Assembly (NCBI GenBank): GCA_002722455.1
Contig: PBMB01000017.1
Coordinates: 62,001-126,000 of the forward strand
Direction of reading: 5' to 3'
DNA length: 64,000 nucleotides
Source: Chloroflexota bacterium
Lineage (GTDB): Bacteria > Chloroflexota > Dehalococcoidia > Lucifugimonadales > GCA-2722455
The notes beneath the pieces were generated by a model. It saw nothing but the letters and a program-made list of their open reading frames with translations, was not told the DNA's origin and did not search any database. Position 1 is the stretch's first letter. Each line of letters starts with the position of its first letter. Below, piece after piece: positions 1 to 8,300 of the stretch. The position numbers were made by a program, and so were the translations under genes.

Positions 1-446
1 GAAAGATATCTATGGTAGACATCTCTAATAAAAATACTACTCTACGTATAGCAAAAGCAACATGTGACGTAATGACATCTCATGAATCTTTCTTAGCAAT
101 CAAAAATAATAAAATTGAAAAAGGTGATGTCATATCTTCAGCACGAATCGCAGGTATATTAGCAGCTAAAAAAACTTCTTCTATTATTCCATTATGCCAT
201 CCAATACTAATTAGTCATATAGAAATCGCCTTTAATCTTGACGAGGCAAATAATGTTATTTCTATAACATCAAAGGTTACATCCTCAGGACAAACTGGTG
301 TAGAAATGGAAGCATTGACGGCTGTAACTATATCAGCATTAACTATTTATGATATGTGTAAAAGTATTGACAAACAAACTACAATCACTAACATTCGTCT
401 CCTTAAAAAAAGTGGCGGTAAAAGTGGAATAATTAACTTTGAATAG
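1..446 (+). CDS. moaC: Cyclic pyranopterin monophosphate synthase MoaC (5' end probably outside window)
   Basis: MoaC turns the GTP-derived cyclic intermediate made by MoaA into cyclic pyranopterin monophosphate, an early step of molybdenum cofactor synthesis. The reading frame shows the family motifs PLCHP, GVEMEALTA, IYDMCK and KSGGKSG, so identity is firm. The first ATG in the window is at 12, but the frame stays open to base 1 (codons Lys-Ile-Ser before the Met). In MoaC proteins the MVD(I/V)S segment normally lies several residues inside the protein. The true start is therefore probably upstream of the window. The TPR lipoprotein gene follows after 3 bases, suggesting one transcript. Confidence 0.93.
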   Translation, partial: KISMVDISNKNTTLRIAKATCDVMTSHESFLAIKNNKIEKGDVISSARIAGILAAKKTSSIIPLCHPILISHIEIAFNLDEANNVISITSKVTSSGQTGVEMEALTAVTISALTIYDMCKSIDKQTTITNIRLLKKSGGKSGIINFE

Positions 447-449
447 CTC

Positions 450-1913
450 ATGTTTAACAGTAACTTTTTTCAAAAACTAATGTTTCATCCTAATATAAAA
501 TACAAAACTTTATTTATACTGTTATTAACATTAATTTTACTTAACTGTAATAATAATCAAACTGAAAAGATAGAAAATACTGCAGATTCAACTGAAATTA
601 CTAATTTAGCTTTAGATCTAAAAAGCCAGGGATTATTTAATGAATCAATAGAGAAGCTAAACGAATCTTTACAAGTGAATCCTAATCAACCCAAAGCTTT
701 ACAAGCACGTGGCGAATCATTACTTCTACTTGGTAAACCTCAGGAAGCATTAAATGATTTCAATAAAACGATAGAAATATCAACTTCATTAGACAATCAA
801 AAGAAACTTGAATTATATCAATTACGTGCACAAGCGTATATTTACTTAGGGGAAAATAGAAAAGCAATTGAAGATTTTACAGAAGCAATCAAATTAGACT
901 CAAACAATGCTAATCTATATTCAAAAAGAGGCAAATCATATCTAGAAGTTATTGAACTTAGACTCTCATTAAAAGATTACGACCAAGCAATAAAAATTGA
1001 TCCATCCAAAGCAGAATATTATGCAGGTAGAGGTGATGTATTCACGAAAAAAGGTGACTACCGAATGGCAATAGAAGATTATGGTATGGCTTTACAACTT
1101 GATCCAAAGCAATCGGCAGATGTTTACTATAATCGAGGCAGTGCGTTTGCTCAAATTGGACAAATGAATGATGCTGTAAAACATCTTACTGCTGCATTAC
1201 GACTAGATCCTGATAATGCTAAACTTCAAACTTATCTAGCAGTTACTTTAGGGGAAATGGGGAATTATTCGAAATCAATTGAAGCTTTTACAGAAGCAAT
1301 ACGAACAGATCCCAAAAATGCTGAACTTTACACTGACAGAGGTAATACTTATGTGTTCTCTGGTAGATATAGTGAAGCTATTAATGACTTCGATATGGCA
1401 ATCTCATTAATTGATAACCGTCCTGAACTTTATGCTGATCGTGGATTAGTGCATCTTCTATTGGAAAACTATGCAAATGCTGAATCAGATTTTTCAAATG
1501 CCTTAGCATTATCACCACAAAATCATATCTACTATACTAGAAGGGGAAATGCTAGAACAGGTTTAAAAGATTATCAGGCTGCAATTGAAGATTATTCTCT
1601 TGCAATACACTATAACCCTGATTTTGTTCAAGCATATAATAATAGAGGTCTTTTATATCGAAATATAAATCGTTTTGATTTAGCTTTAGATGATTTTAGT
1701 CAATCAATCAAAATAAATCCTGATTATCCATATGCTTACGCTAATCGTGCACTTCTAAATACGTTAAGAGGCAAAGACCCTACTAGTCTATTAATCACAC
1801 AGGATATTAAACGTGCTGGAGCCCTTGGATTAGATATATCGCAATTGACAACAGCAGTACAAAAAATTAAAAATGACTTAGAAACTACTAATCAAACTTC
1901 TACGATCAAATAA
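450..1913 (+). CDS. TPR-repeat lipoprotein
   Basis: A predicted lipoprotein: a hydrophobic stretch (TLFILLLTLILLNC) ends in a lipobox cysteine, Cys33 from the ATG at 450 or Cys23 from the ATG at 480. The second ATG gives a more typical signal length. The rest is about eleven tetratricopeptide repeats with the usual G/A and D-P spacing, for example LYSKRGKSYLE and YYNRGSAFAQIGQ. TPR arrays are protein-interaction scaffolds, so it is probably a membrane-anchored adaptor on the outer face. No enzymatic motif is visible and the partner is unknown. It sits between moaC and pth with spacings of 3 and 6 bases. Confidence 0.85.
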   Translation: MFNSNFFQKLMFHPNIKYKTLFILLLTLILLNCNNNQTEKIENTADSTEITNLALDLKSQGLFNESIEKLNESLQVNPNQPKALQARGESLLLLGKPQEALNDFNKTIEISTSLDNQKKLELYQLRAQAYIYLGENRKAIEDFTEAIKLDSNNANLYSKRGKSYLEVIELRLSLKDYDQAIKIDPSKAEYYAGRGDVFTKKGDYRMAIEDYGMALQLDPKQSADVYYNRGSAFAQIGQMNDAVKHLTAALRLDPDNAKLQTYLAVTLGEMGNYSKSIEAFTEAIRTDPKNAELYTDRGNTYVFSGRYSEAINDFDMAISLIDNRPELYADRGLVHLLLENYANAESDFSNALALSPQNHIYYTRRGNARTGLKDYQAAIEDYSLAIHYNPDFVQAYNNRGLLYRNINRFDLALDDFSQSIKINPDYPYAYANRALLNTLRGKDPTSLLITQDIKRAGALGLDISQLTTAVQKIKNDLETTNQTSTIK

Positions 1914-1919
1914 AATATC

Positions 1920-2516
1920 ATGTGCTCCACTGATTACAATACAGAATTACCTATAATAATTTTTGGTATCGGTAATCCTGGCGAAGAATATGCTAAGTCC
2001 AGACATAATTTAGGAATGATGTGTGTACGAAATTTTGCTAAAACTCATCAAATTAAATTTACTAATTCTTCTAAATATACACGTTACGGTAAAGGAATCA
2101 TCTGTCAACAAAATGTAATAGTTGCAAGACCCAAAATATTTGTAAATGAATGTGGAATAGCAATCAATTTTCTGCAAAAAAAATTCTTGACACCATATTC
2201 TAACTTTATAGTTTTAGTTGATGACATGGATATACCTTGCGGTACAATACGTATACGTACATCAGGCAAATCTGGAGGTCATAATGGAATTCGTTCAATT
2301 ATATCTGAATCTGGTACTGATCAATTCACTCGAATACGTATTGGCATAGGGCACCCTCTTGAAAAATCCCATACTATCAATTGGGTACTAGGCAATCCTT
2401 CAAATAAGGAAGTCTTACTATTAAAAAATTCTATCGCTACAACAACAAAAGCTATTACATCCATAATAAAAAATGGTATTAAGCCCTCTATGGATATCTT
2501 TAATCAAAAAAGTTAA
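1920..2516 (+). CDS. pth: Peptidyl-tRNA hydrolase
   Basis: Pth cleaves the ester bond of peptidyl-tRNAs released from stalled ribosomes, recycling tRNA in the cytoplasm. At 198 residues it has the normal family length. Visible motifs are the N-terminal GIGNPGEEYAKSRHNLG, which carries the active-site Asn and the catalytic His, then VDDMDIPCGTIRIR and GKSGGHNGIRS. The usual KP-TYMN-SG element is diverged here to RPKIFVNECG but keeps the Asn. The gene ends 6 bases from the convergent kelch gene, with no obvious terminator between them. Confidence 0.93.
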   Translation: MCSTDYNTELPIIIFGIGNPGEEYAKSRHNLGMMCVRNFAKTHQIKFTNSSKYTRYGKGIICQQNVIVARPKIFVNECGIAINFLQKKFLTPYSNFIVLVDDMDIPCGTIRIRTSGKSGGHNGIRSIISESGTDQFTRIRIGIGHPLEKSHTINWVLGNPSNKEVLLLKNSIATTTKAITSIIKNGIKPSMDIFNQKS

Positions 2517-2522
2517 TCATAA

Positions 2523-4790
2523 TCATTCTTTATATGAAAAAATTTCAGATTTATTCGTGATTCCATAATTCCTTTGTTCTCCACCCGTCACCAAAACGTT
2601 ACCATTATTCAAAAGTGTAACAGCTGGACCTTTTAAACTATTCACCATTTCACCAGCAGGTTTATAAGTTTGAGTAGACATCTTAAAAATATAAGTACTA
2701 TTAGAAAAGTGAGTAGTTACTAATGCATCACCATTATTTAATACTGTAAGACTCCCATCAGCAACAGCAATAGGTAACGATTCAATTGTAGTCCATATAT
2801 CTTCTTTAGGAATATATATATATGACTCTTTTCTTGAAACTCCATTAGAATATCCACCAACTACTAATACAGATCCATTTGTCAAAAGTACTGCATGTGG
2901 TCGAGCTAAATTAATACTCAAATTTGCAACAGATTTCCAAATATTAGATCTATGATCATATATTTCTGTTGCTTTATCTGTACCTCCCAGGATCAATACA
3001 TCTTGATTATTTAGTAATACAGCTACATGATCAGAACGCTTAGTAAGCATATTTTCTACTTCTTCAGATTCACCTTTTACAGGATCGAATATTTCAGCCC
3101 TATTTAATACTCCAGAGTCATTTTGTCCACCCACAATTAATATCTTTCCATTCTCTAAAAGAGTTGCTGTATGTTTCCATCGAGGAACTAACATTTTCCC
3201 TCTGATTTTCCATTGGTTGGTCACGGGATCAAACTCTTCAACTGTATCACGGTAAACAAGAGCACGTCGTTTATCTCCTCTAGGATCAAGTTCGTCTGTT
3301 AGTACCGTTGCAATACCGCCGAATATAAAAACACGACCATTAGCTAATATCGCTACATGACCAGCTCTAGCTTCATTAACTTCACTAGCAAATGTCCATT
3401 CACCTTGATTAATATTATATATTTCAGATTTACTAACAAATCCTACTTCACCAATACCTCCTATATTATCGGATGCTAATCGAGTTCTTCCTCCAACAAC
3501 TAAAACATTTCCATTTTCTAATAAAGTTGCTGAATGATCAGATCGAGAAATATTCATTCCAGATGCATTACGCCAATTATCAATAGTATCGCTTCTTATC
3601 CATCTACGAGTTTGAGGGTCATATATCTCAGCATGAGATTTTGATCCAACATGATCAGATCCTCCAGCAACCAAAACTCTCCCATCTTTTAATAATGTTG
3701 CTGTATGGGCAGCCCTACCCTCTATTAATTCTCCTGAAGGTTCCCATTTACGTGTATTTGTATCATAAAACTCTGCAGAATTATCTGTTTCTCCTCCTCC
3801 TGTCACTAAAACGTTTCCGTTTTTTAATAAAGTTGCCGTATGATCACGTCTATTTTGTTCAATAGGACCTCTTTCAACCCATTCATCCTGTTTAGGATCA
3901 AAAATTTCATAATCAGCACTACCTCCACCAACTACAATTAGGTTTCCATTGTTCAAAAGTGTTGCAGTATGACCAACACGAGACCTGTTTAATTCAGGTC
4001 CTTCTATCCAAGTTCGTTCTACTGGATTAAAAAACTCAACTTCAATCATACCCAATTCTTCATTGCCTCTTCCTCCCACCACCATCACTCTACCATCATT
4101 GATTAACGTAGCTGTATGAAGCCCTCTTGTCATCATCATGCTTGAAGTTAACGTCCAAGTATCATCAACCGGGTCATAAACTTCAGCTGATTTATGTGCT
4201 ACTTCATCCTTTGCACCACCCACTACTAACACTTTCCCATCTTGTAACAGTGTAGCTGTATGAAAATCTCTTTTATATCTCATCCGGCGAACTCTTTTCC
4301 ATGTTCTCGAATCTACATCAAAGATCTCTGCTGTTTTTAAACTATCAGTCGGACTTTTACCTCCAATAACTAATACATTTCCATCCTGTAAAAGTGTGGC
4401 TGTATGAAAAACACGAGCATCATTCATCCTAGAAACTGTTGTCCAAGTATCAATGCTGGGATCATAAATTTCGACCCATGGTTGTGGCCCAATTGAATTA
4501 GATCCACCAGCAACTAATACAGTACCATCTTTTAGTAATGTAGCTGTATGTTCTTGCCGTATTTCATTCATATCATGACGATTAGTTTTAATCTGTTGTT
4601 GAGGGCGAGTAGTTGGAGTCGGAGTAAATACAACTGGAGTTTCACTAGTAACTTGGTTCATATTTTGATTATCTGAACACCCTATACTAATGAAAAAAAC
4701 TATTATGAACAACACATTGATTTTCACAAAATTCTTTACGAAATAACTGCAAATTTTAATCAAATCTACCTCAAAAAAATTTAAAACCAT
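2523..4790 (-). CDS. Kelch-repeat lipoprotein (two predicted beta-propellers)
   Basis: The N-terminus has a hydrophobic segment (INVLFIIVFFISIGC) ending in a lipobox Cys at residue 38, so it is predicted to be exported and lipid-anchored. After a short Thr/Pro linker come about thirteen to fourteen kelch units of the form HTATLL-(D/N)-G-VLV-GG, each about 45-55 residues, enough for two propellers. Three internal units are degenerate, such as HVAILANGRVFIFGG. A TTG at codon 10, with GAGGT just upstream, is an alternative start that would give a shorter signal peptide. Kelch propellers bind proteins or glycans; no catalytic residues are evident. It is divergent from the amidohydrolase gene across about 80 bases. 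Confidence 0.85.
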   Translation of the reverse strand: MVLNFFEVDLIKICSYFVKNFVKINVLFIIVFFISIGCSDNQNMNQVTSETPVVFTPTPTTRPQQQIKTNRHDMNEIRQEHTATLLKDGTVLVAGGSNSIGPQPWVEIYDPSIDTWTTVSRMNDARVFHTATLLQDGNVLVIGGKSPTDSLKTAEIFDVDSRTWKRVRRMRYKRDFHTATLLQDGKVLVVGGAKDEVAHKSAEVYDPVDDTWTLTSSMMMTRGLHTATLINDGRVMVVGGRGNEELGMIEVEFFNPVERTWIEGPELNRSRVGHTATLLNNGNLIVVGGGSADYEIFDPKQDEWVERGPIEQNRRDHTATLLKNGNVLVTGGGETDNSAEFYDTNTRKWEPSGELIEGRAAHTATLLKDGRVLVAGGSDHVGSKSHAEIYDPQTRRWIRSDTIDNWRNASGMNISRSDHSATLLENGNVLVVGGRTRLASDNIGGIGEVGFVSKSEIYNINQGEWTFASEVNEARAGHVAILANGRVFIFGGIATVLTDELDPRGDKRRALVYRDTVEEFDPVTNQWKIRGKMLVPRWKHTATLLENGKILIVGGQNDSGVLNRAEIFDPVKGESEEVENMLTKRSDHVAVLLNNQDVLILGGTDKATEIYDHRSNIWKSVANLSINLARPHAVLLTNGSVLVVGGYSNGVSRKESYIYIPKEDIWTTIESLPIAVADGSLTVLNNGDALVTTHFSNSTYIFKMSTQTYKPAGEMVNSLKGPAVTLLNNGNVLVTGGEQRNYGITNKSEIFSYKE

Positions 4791-4871
4791 ATTAATTATC
4801 TTTTTTATAATATAATCTATTACATTAATTCATCAACAATAATATAGATATTTATCCAACCAGAGGATCAA

Positions 4872-6464
4872 ATGGCTTTCGATTTAATTATTAAAAATGG
4901 TAGTATCATCGATGGATCAGGAAGAAAAAGTTTTCTTGGAGATATTGGAATAGTTCGGGATAAAATTACTGCTATAGGCAAACTATCTTTAGAGAATACA
5001 AAGCATCATATAGACGCCAATGGATTAACTGTATCTCCTGGATTTATTGATACCCATACCCACTCTGAAGGTGACTTACTAATTAACCCCAAACATGAAT
5101 ATGGGATACAGCAAGGAATCACGACTGAATTAATTGGTATTGATGGGATGTCTATTGCTCCTCTTTCACACAAAAATTATTTGATATATCGCAAATGGTT
5201 AAGCGGATTATTAGGACAACCCCCTAAAGACATCGACACTTCTAGCATTAAAGCATTCCTATCAAATTACCATAAAAAAGTTGCAGTTAATACTGCTTAC
5301 CTTATTCCGTTAGGTGCTATTAGGCTAGAGTTAGTAGGGTTCAATGATGTTCCATTAAATAAAGATCAAATTAATAAAGCAAAAAAAATTATTTCAAATG
5401 GATTTGCTGATGGAGCGATTGGCTTTTCAACTGGCTCTGCATACTATCCCGGAATTTGGTCTACTACATCAGAAATACTAGAATTATGCTCTACTGTTCA
5501 AAATGAAAATAGTATTTATATGGTTGAGCCTCGTTCTAGCCTACTAGAACGAGCATTCGGGAACAATGGTATTACAGAAGCATTACATATTGCTAGGAAA
5601 ACTAATGTTTCAATCCATTTTGCTCACCATAGAACAACCGAAGAAACAGCTGGGAATTCTTCTAAAATCATGACTGAAATAGATAAAGCAAAAGAAGAAG
5701 GAGTAGATATATCATTAGATATATATCCTTACCCAAGTGGAAGTACAATACCTATTAGTTTTTTACCCAGTGGCGTTCAAAATGGGGGGCCTGATTCCAT
5801 CTTAAAAAAACTTAAAAACAAACAAGAAAAACAGAAAATTATTGAGTACCTTGATAACACATATTCGAGTAACACAAGACCATTAAGTGAAGTGTCATTT
5901 TCTTATGTGCCTAATAATCCTCATCTAGAAGGTGAGTCACTGATGAATCTAGCAAATAAAAGTAAAAAATCTTTCGGTGAAATTTTAACAGACATCCTCT
6001 TAAAAGAAGAACTTGAAGTTGGATATGTTATGCTTCCTCCCAACAATCCGAAAACTTGTCACTTAATCAGTGAAGATTCAATAAAACTTCTTTCGCGTGA
6101 TGATTATATGGTATGCAGCGATATTACTGCAGCTGGCTCTATGTCGCATCCTAGATCATTTGGAGCTTTCCCAAGATTTTTAGGAAGATTAAGACGTGAA
6201 TTCAATTCAATTAGCCTAGAAAGTATGATTCACAAAATGACTGGATTCCCAGCTGAGAGATTTCAATTATCTAAAAGAGGAAAAATACAAGAAGGGTTTT
6301 TTGCTGATATAGTGATATTTAATCCTGATAGTATAATAGATACAGCGACTTATGATAGTCCTCGCCAATTCCCAATAGGAATAGACCATGTAATAGTAAA
6401 CGGTACAATCGCTTTAAAAAATGGTCAGTCTACTGGATCTATCTCAGGCTATGCAATAACTTAA
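4872..6464 (+). CDS. N-acyl-D-amino-acid deacylase family amidohydrolase
   Basis: A metal-dependent amidohydrolase of the D-aminoacylase family, which hydrolyses N-acyl-D-amino acids or related cyclic amides. The N-terminal segment ends in the metal motif PGFIDTHTHSEGD (His62 and His64), followed by a TIM-barrel body with IHFAHHRTTEE, the active-site Asp in VCSDITAAG, and the family signature HPRSFGAFPRFLGR. The C-terminal beta-sandwich (ADIVIFNPDSI) is also typical. Length 530 fits. There is no signal peptide, so it is cytoplasmic. AGAGGA lies before the ATG. The natural substrate cannot be read from sequence; recycling of D-amino acids from cell-wall debris is a plausible role. Confidence 0.85.
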   Translation: MAFDLIIKNGSIIDGSGRKSFLGDIGIVRDKITAIGKLSLENTKHHIDANGLTVSPGFIDTHTHSEGDLLINPKHEYGIQQGITTELIGIDGMSIAPLSHKNYLIYRKWLSGLLGQPPKDIDTSSIKAFLSNYHKKVAVNTAYLIPLGAIRLELVGFNDVPLNKDQINKAKKIISNGFADGAIGFSTGSAYYPGIWSTTSEILELCSTVQNENSIYMVEPRSSLLERAFGNNGITEALHIARKTNVSIHFAHHRTTEETAGNSSKIMTEIDKAKEEGVDISLDIYPYPSGSTIPISFLPSGVQNGGPDSILKKLKNKQEKQKIIEYLDNTYSSNTRPLSEVSFSYVPNNPHLEGESLMNLANKSKKSFGEILTDILLKEELEVGYVMLPPNNPKTCHLISEDSIKLLSRDDYMVCSDITAAGSMSHPRSFGAFPRFLGRLRREFNSISLESMIHKMTGFPAERFQLSKRGKIQEGFFADIVIFNPDSIIDTATYDSPRQFPIGIDHVIVNGTIALKNGQSTGSISGYAIT

Positions 6465-6486
6465 AATAGGAGGCCTAGAATAATTA

Positions 6487-6777
6487 ATGAAATTAACAAC
6501 TGATGAAGTAAAATATATAGCAAAACTCTCTAAGATTTCATTAACAACTGATGAAATTGAAGTCTTAAGAGTTGAATTATCTCAGATACTAGATTATTTT
6601 AGTATGCTTGAAAAAGTAAATACTGAAAATATATCCCCAACTGGACACGTAGTTGAAACTAAAACTACATTACGAAAAGACATATCCACCCATTCCCCAA
6701 CCAATAGAGAAGATATTTTATCAAATGCCCCAAATAGAAATGGAGATATGATTCAAGTAAAACGAATCATAGAATAA
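6487..6777 (+). CDS. gatC: Asp/Glu-tRNA(Asn/Gln) amidotransferase subunit C
   Basis: The small subunit of the GatCAB complex, which amidates misacylated Asp-tRNA(Asn) and Glu-tRNA(Gln). The 96-residue protein has the family form: an N-terminal helix VKYIAKLSKISLT, the ELSQILDYFSMLEKV helix, and a C-terminal LRKDI extension that wraps GatA. AGGAGG at 6468-6473 lies upstream, though 13 bases from the ATG. gatA follows after 19 bases. gatB is not in the window, so the third subunit must be encoded elsewhere. Confidence 0.92.
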   Translation: MKLTTDEVKYIAKLSKISLTTDEIEVLRVELSQILDYFSMLEKVNTENISPTGHVVETKTTLRKDISTHSPTNREDILSNAPNRNGDMIQVKRIIE

Positions 6778-6796
6778 TACTACTACTTATAAGAAT

Positions 6797-8287
6797 ATGA
6801 ATTTAACGAAATTAACAATTTTAGAAGCACGAAAACTCTTAGATAAAAGAGAGATTTCTTCTGTTGAATTAACTCAATCGACTATTGACAGAATAAAAAA
6901 GATAGATCCTGTAATTGGTGCATTTATTTCTTTTGATGAAGATTTAGCATTAAAACAAGCTAAAAAAGCAGATCAATTAATTTCTTCTGGATCCAGTTAT
7001 CCACTAACTGGAATTCCATTCCAGCTAAAAGATAACATGTGTACTACAGAAATACCTACTACATGTGCCTCAAAAATTTTAAAGAATTTTATCCCCCCAT
7101 ATAATGCTACAGTTACTAACAAAATTTATGATCAGGGAGCTGTTTTAGTTGGAAAAGGTAATCTAGATGAATTTGCAATGGGATCATCCACTGAAAATTC
7201 AGCAATTAAGCAGACCAAAAACCCATGGGATTTTAACTTAGTACCCGGTGGAAGTAGCGGTGGTGGTGCTGCAGCTGTTGCATCTGGAGAATGTATGTTT
7301 GCATTAGGGTCAGATACAGGTGGAAGTATTAGACAGCCAGCTGCTTTCTGTGGAATTGTTGGTTTAAAACCTACGTATGGTCTAGTTAGTCGCTATGGAT
7401 TAATTGCATTTGCTAGTTCATTAGATCAAATTGGACCACTAACAAGAACAGTAGCAGACAACGCTCTAGTGTTAGAAGCTATAGCTGGAAATGATCCACA
7501 TGATGCAACATCAATTACAACTAATTATTTAACAAATTATTTAGATTCTATTAACGAGGATTTAAGTGAAATCCAGATAGGTATTCCAACTGAATATTGG
7601 GAACAAAATATTGAACCAAAATTTAAATCATCTTTAAAAACTGTCATTGAGACATTAAAAGATATTGGAGTAACATTAAAAGAAATTTCTTTACCCCTGA
7701 CTGAGCAAGCATTACCTGTCTACTACCTAATAGCTAATTCAGAAGCATCTTCAAATCTATCTAGATATGATGGAATAAAATATGGATATGTTGCTTCTGA
7801 TACTAAAGATATTTGGGAAACAATTGAAAATACCAAAGGAGAAGGGTTTGGTCCTGAAGTTAAGCGCCGTATATTATTAGGAACATATGCTCTATCTACT
7901 GGGTTTTTTGACCAATATTATTTAAAAGCCCAAAAAGTTCGTACTCTGATTATTGAAGAATTCAAACAAACATTTGATACATGTGATGTAATTATTGCAC
8001 CAACTTCTCCTTCAGTAGCATTTCCAATTGGAAGCAAAATTACTAATCCACTTGACATGTATATGAATGATATATTTACTCAACCTGCAAATATAGCTGG
8101 TATACCAGCTATATCTATACCAGGAGGTTTTCACAACAATTTGCCTTTCGGCATACAATTTATTGGCAACTATCTTTCAGAAAAAACTCTTTTTAAACTT
8201 GCTAATGCTTATGAAAAAGCCTCGTCTTTTACATTAACAAATAATATAATCAATGAAACAATGGAAAATCAGCTTAATAAATTATAA
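6797..8287 (+). CDS. gatA: Asp/Glu-tRNA(Asn/Gln) amidotransferase subunit A
   Basis: The glutaminase subunit of GatCAB, an amidase-signature enzyme that frees ammonia from glutamine. It shows the Lys-cisSer-Ser catalytic elements: the Lys in GIPFQLKDNM, the glycine/serine loop PGGSSGGGAAAVASGE, and GSDTGGSIRQPAAFCG. It also has the C-terminal NIAGIPAISIPGG segment and a length of 496, typical for GatA. The NIAGIPAIS coding segment contains a perfect 24-bp palindrome at 8091-8114. The adjacent gatC supports GatA over a generic amidase, unlike the paralogue at 38867-40291. Confidence 0.95.
   Translation: MNLTKLTILEARKLLDKREISSVELTQSTIDRIKKIDPVIGAFISFDEDLALKQAKKADQLISSGSSYPLTGIPFQLKDNMCTTEIPTTCASKILKNFIPPYNATVTNKIYDQGAVLVGKGNLDEFAMGSSTENSAIKQTKNPWDFNLVPGGSSGGGAAAVASGECMFALGSDTGGSIRQPAAFCGIVGLKPTYGLVSRYGLIAFASSLDQIGPLTRTVADNALVLEAIAGNDPHDATSITTNYLTNYLDSINEDLSEIQIGIPTEYWEQNIEPKFKSSLKTVIETLKDIGVTLKEISLPLTEQALPVYYLIANSEASSNLSRYDGIKYGYVASDTKDIWETIENTKGEGFGPEVKRRILLGTYALSTGFFDQYYLKAQKVRTLIIEEFKQTFDTCDVIIAPTSPSVAFPIGSKITNPLDMYMNDIFTQPANIAGIPAISIPGGFHNNLPFGIQFIGNYLSEKTLFKLANAYEKASSFTLTNNIINETMENQLNKL
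8091..8114. repeat. 24-bp perfect palindrome inside gatA
   Basis: Twelve bases are followed directly by their exact reverse complement (arm ATATAGCTGGTA). It lies in the conserved codons for Asn-Ile-Ala-Gly-Ile-Pro-Ala-Ile. Part of the symmetry comes from the protein sequence, but codon choice completes it. Function unknown. Confidence 0.9.
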
Positions 8288-8300
8288 TGAAGGAATTATT

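Noticed and set aside
5530-5553. 10-bp inverted repeat with a 4-base loop inside the amidohydrolase gene
   Set aside because: A few stems of this length are expected by chance in 64 kb of AT-rich DNA; no regulatory setting.
8253-8300. Longer start for the glycoside-hydrolase-like gene
   Set aside because: It overlaps gatA by 35 bases and lacks a ribosome site, whereas 8301 has AAGGA at the right distance.
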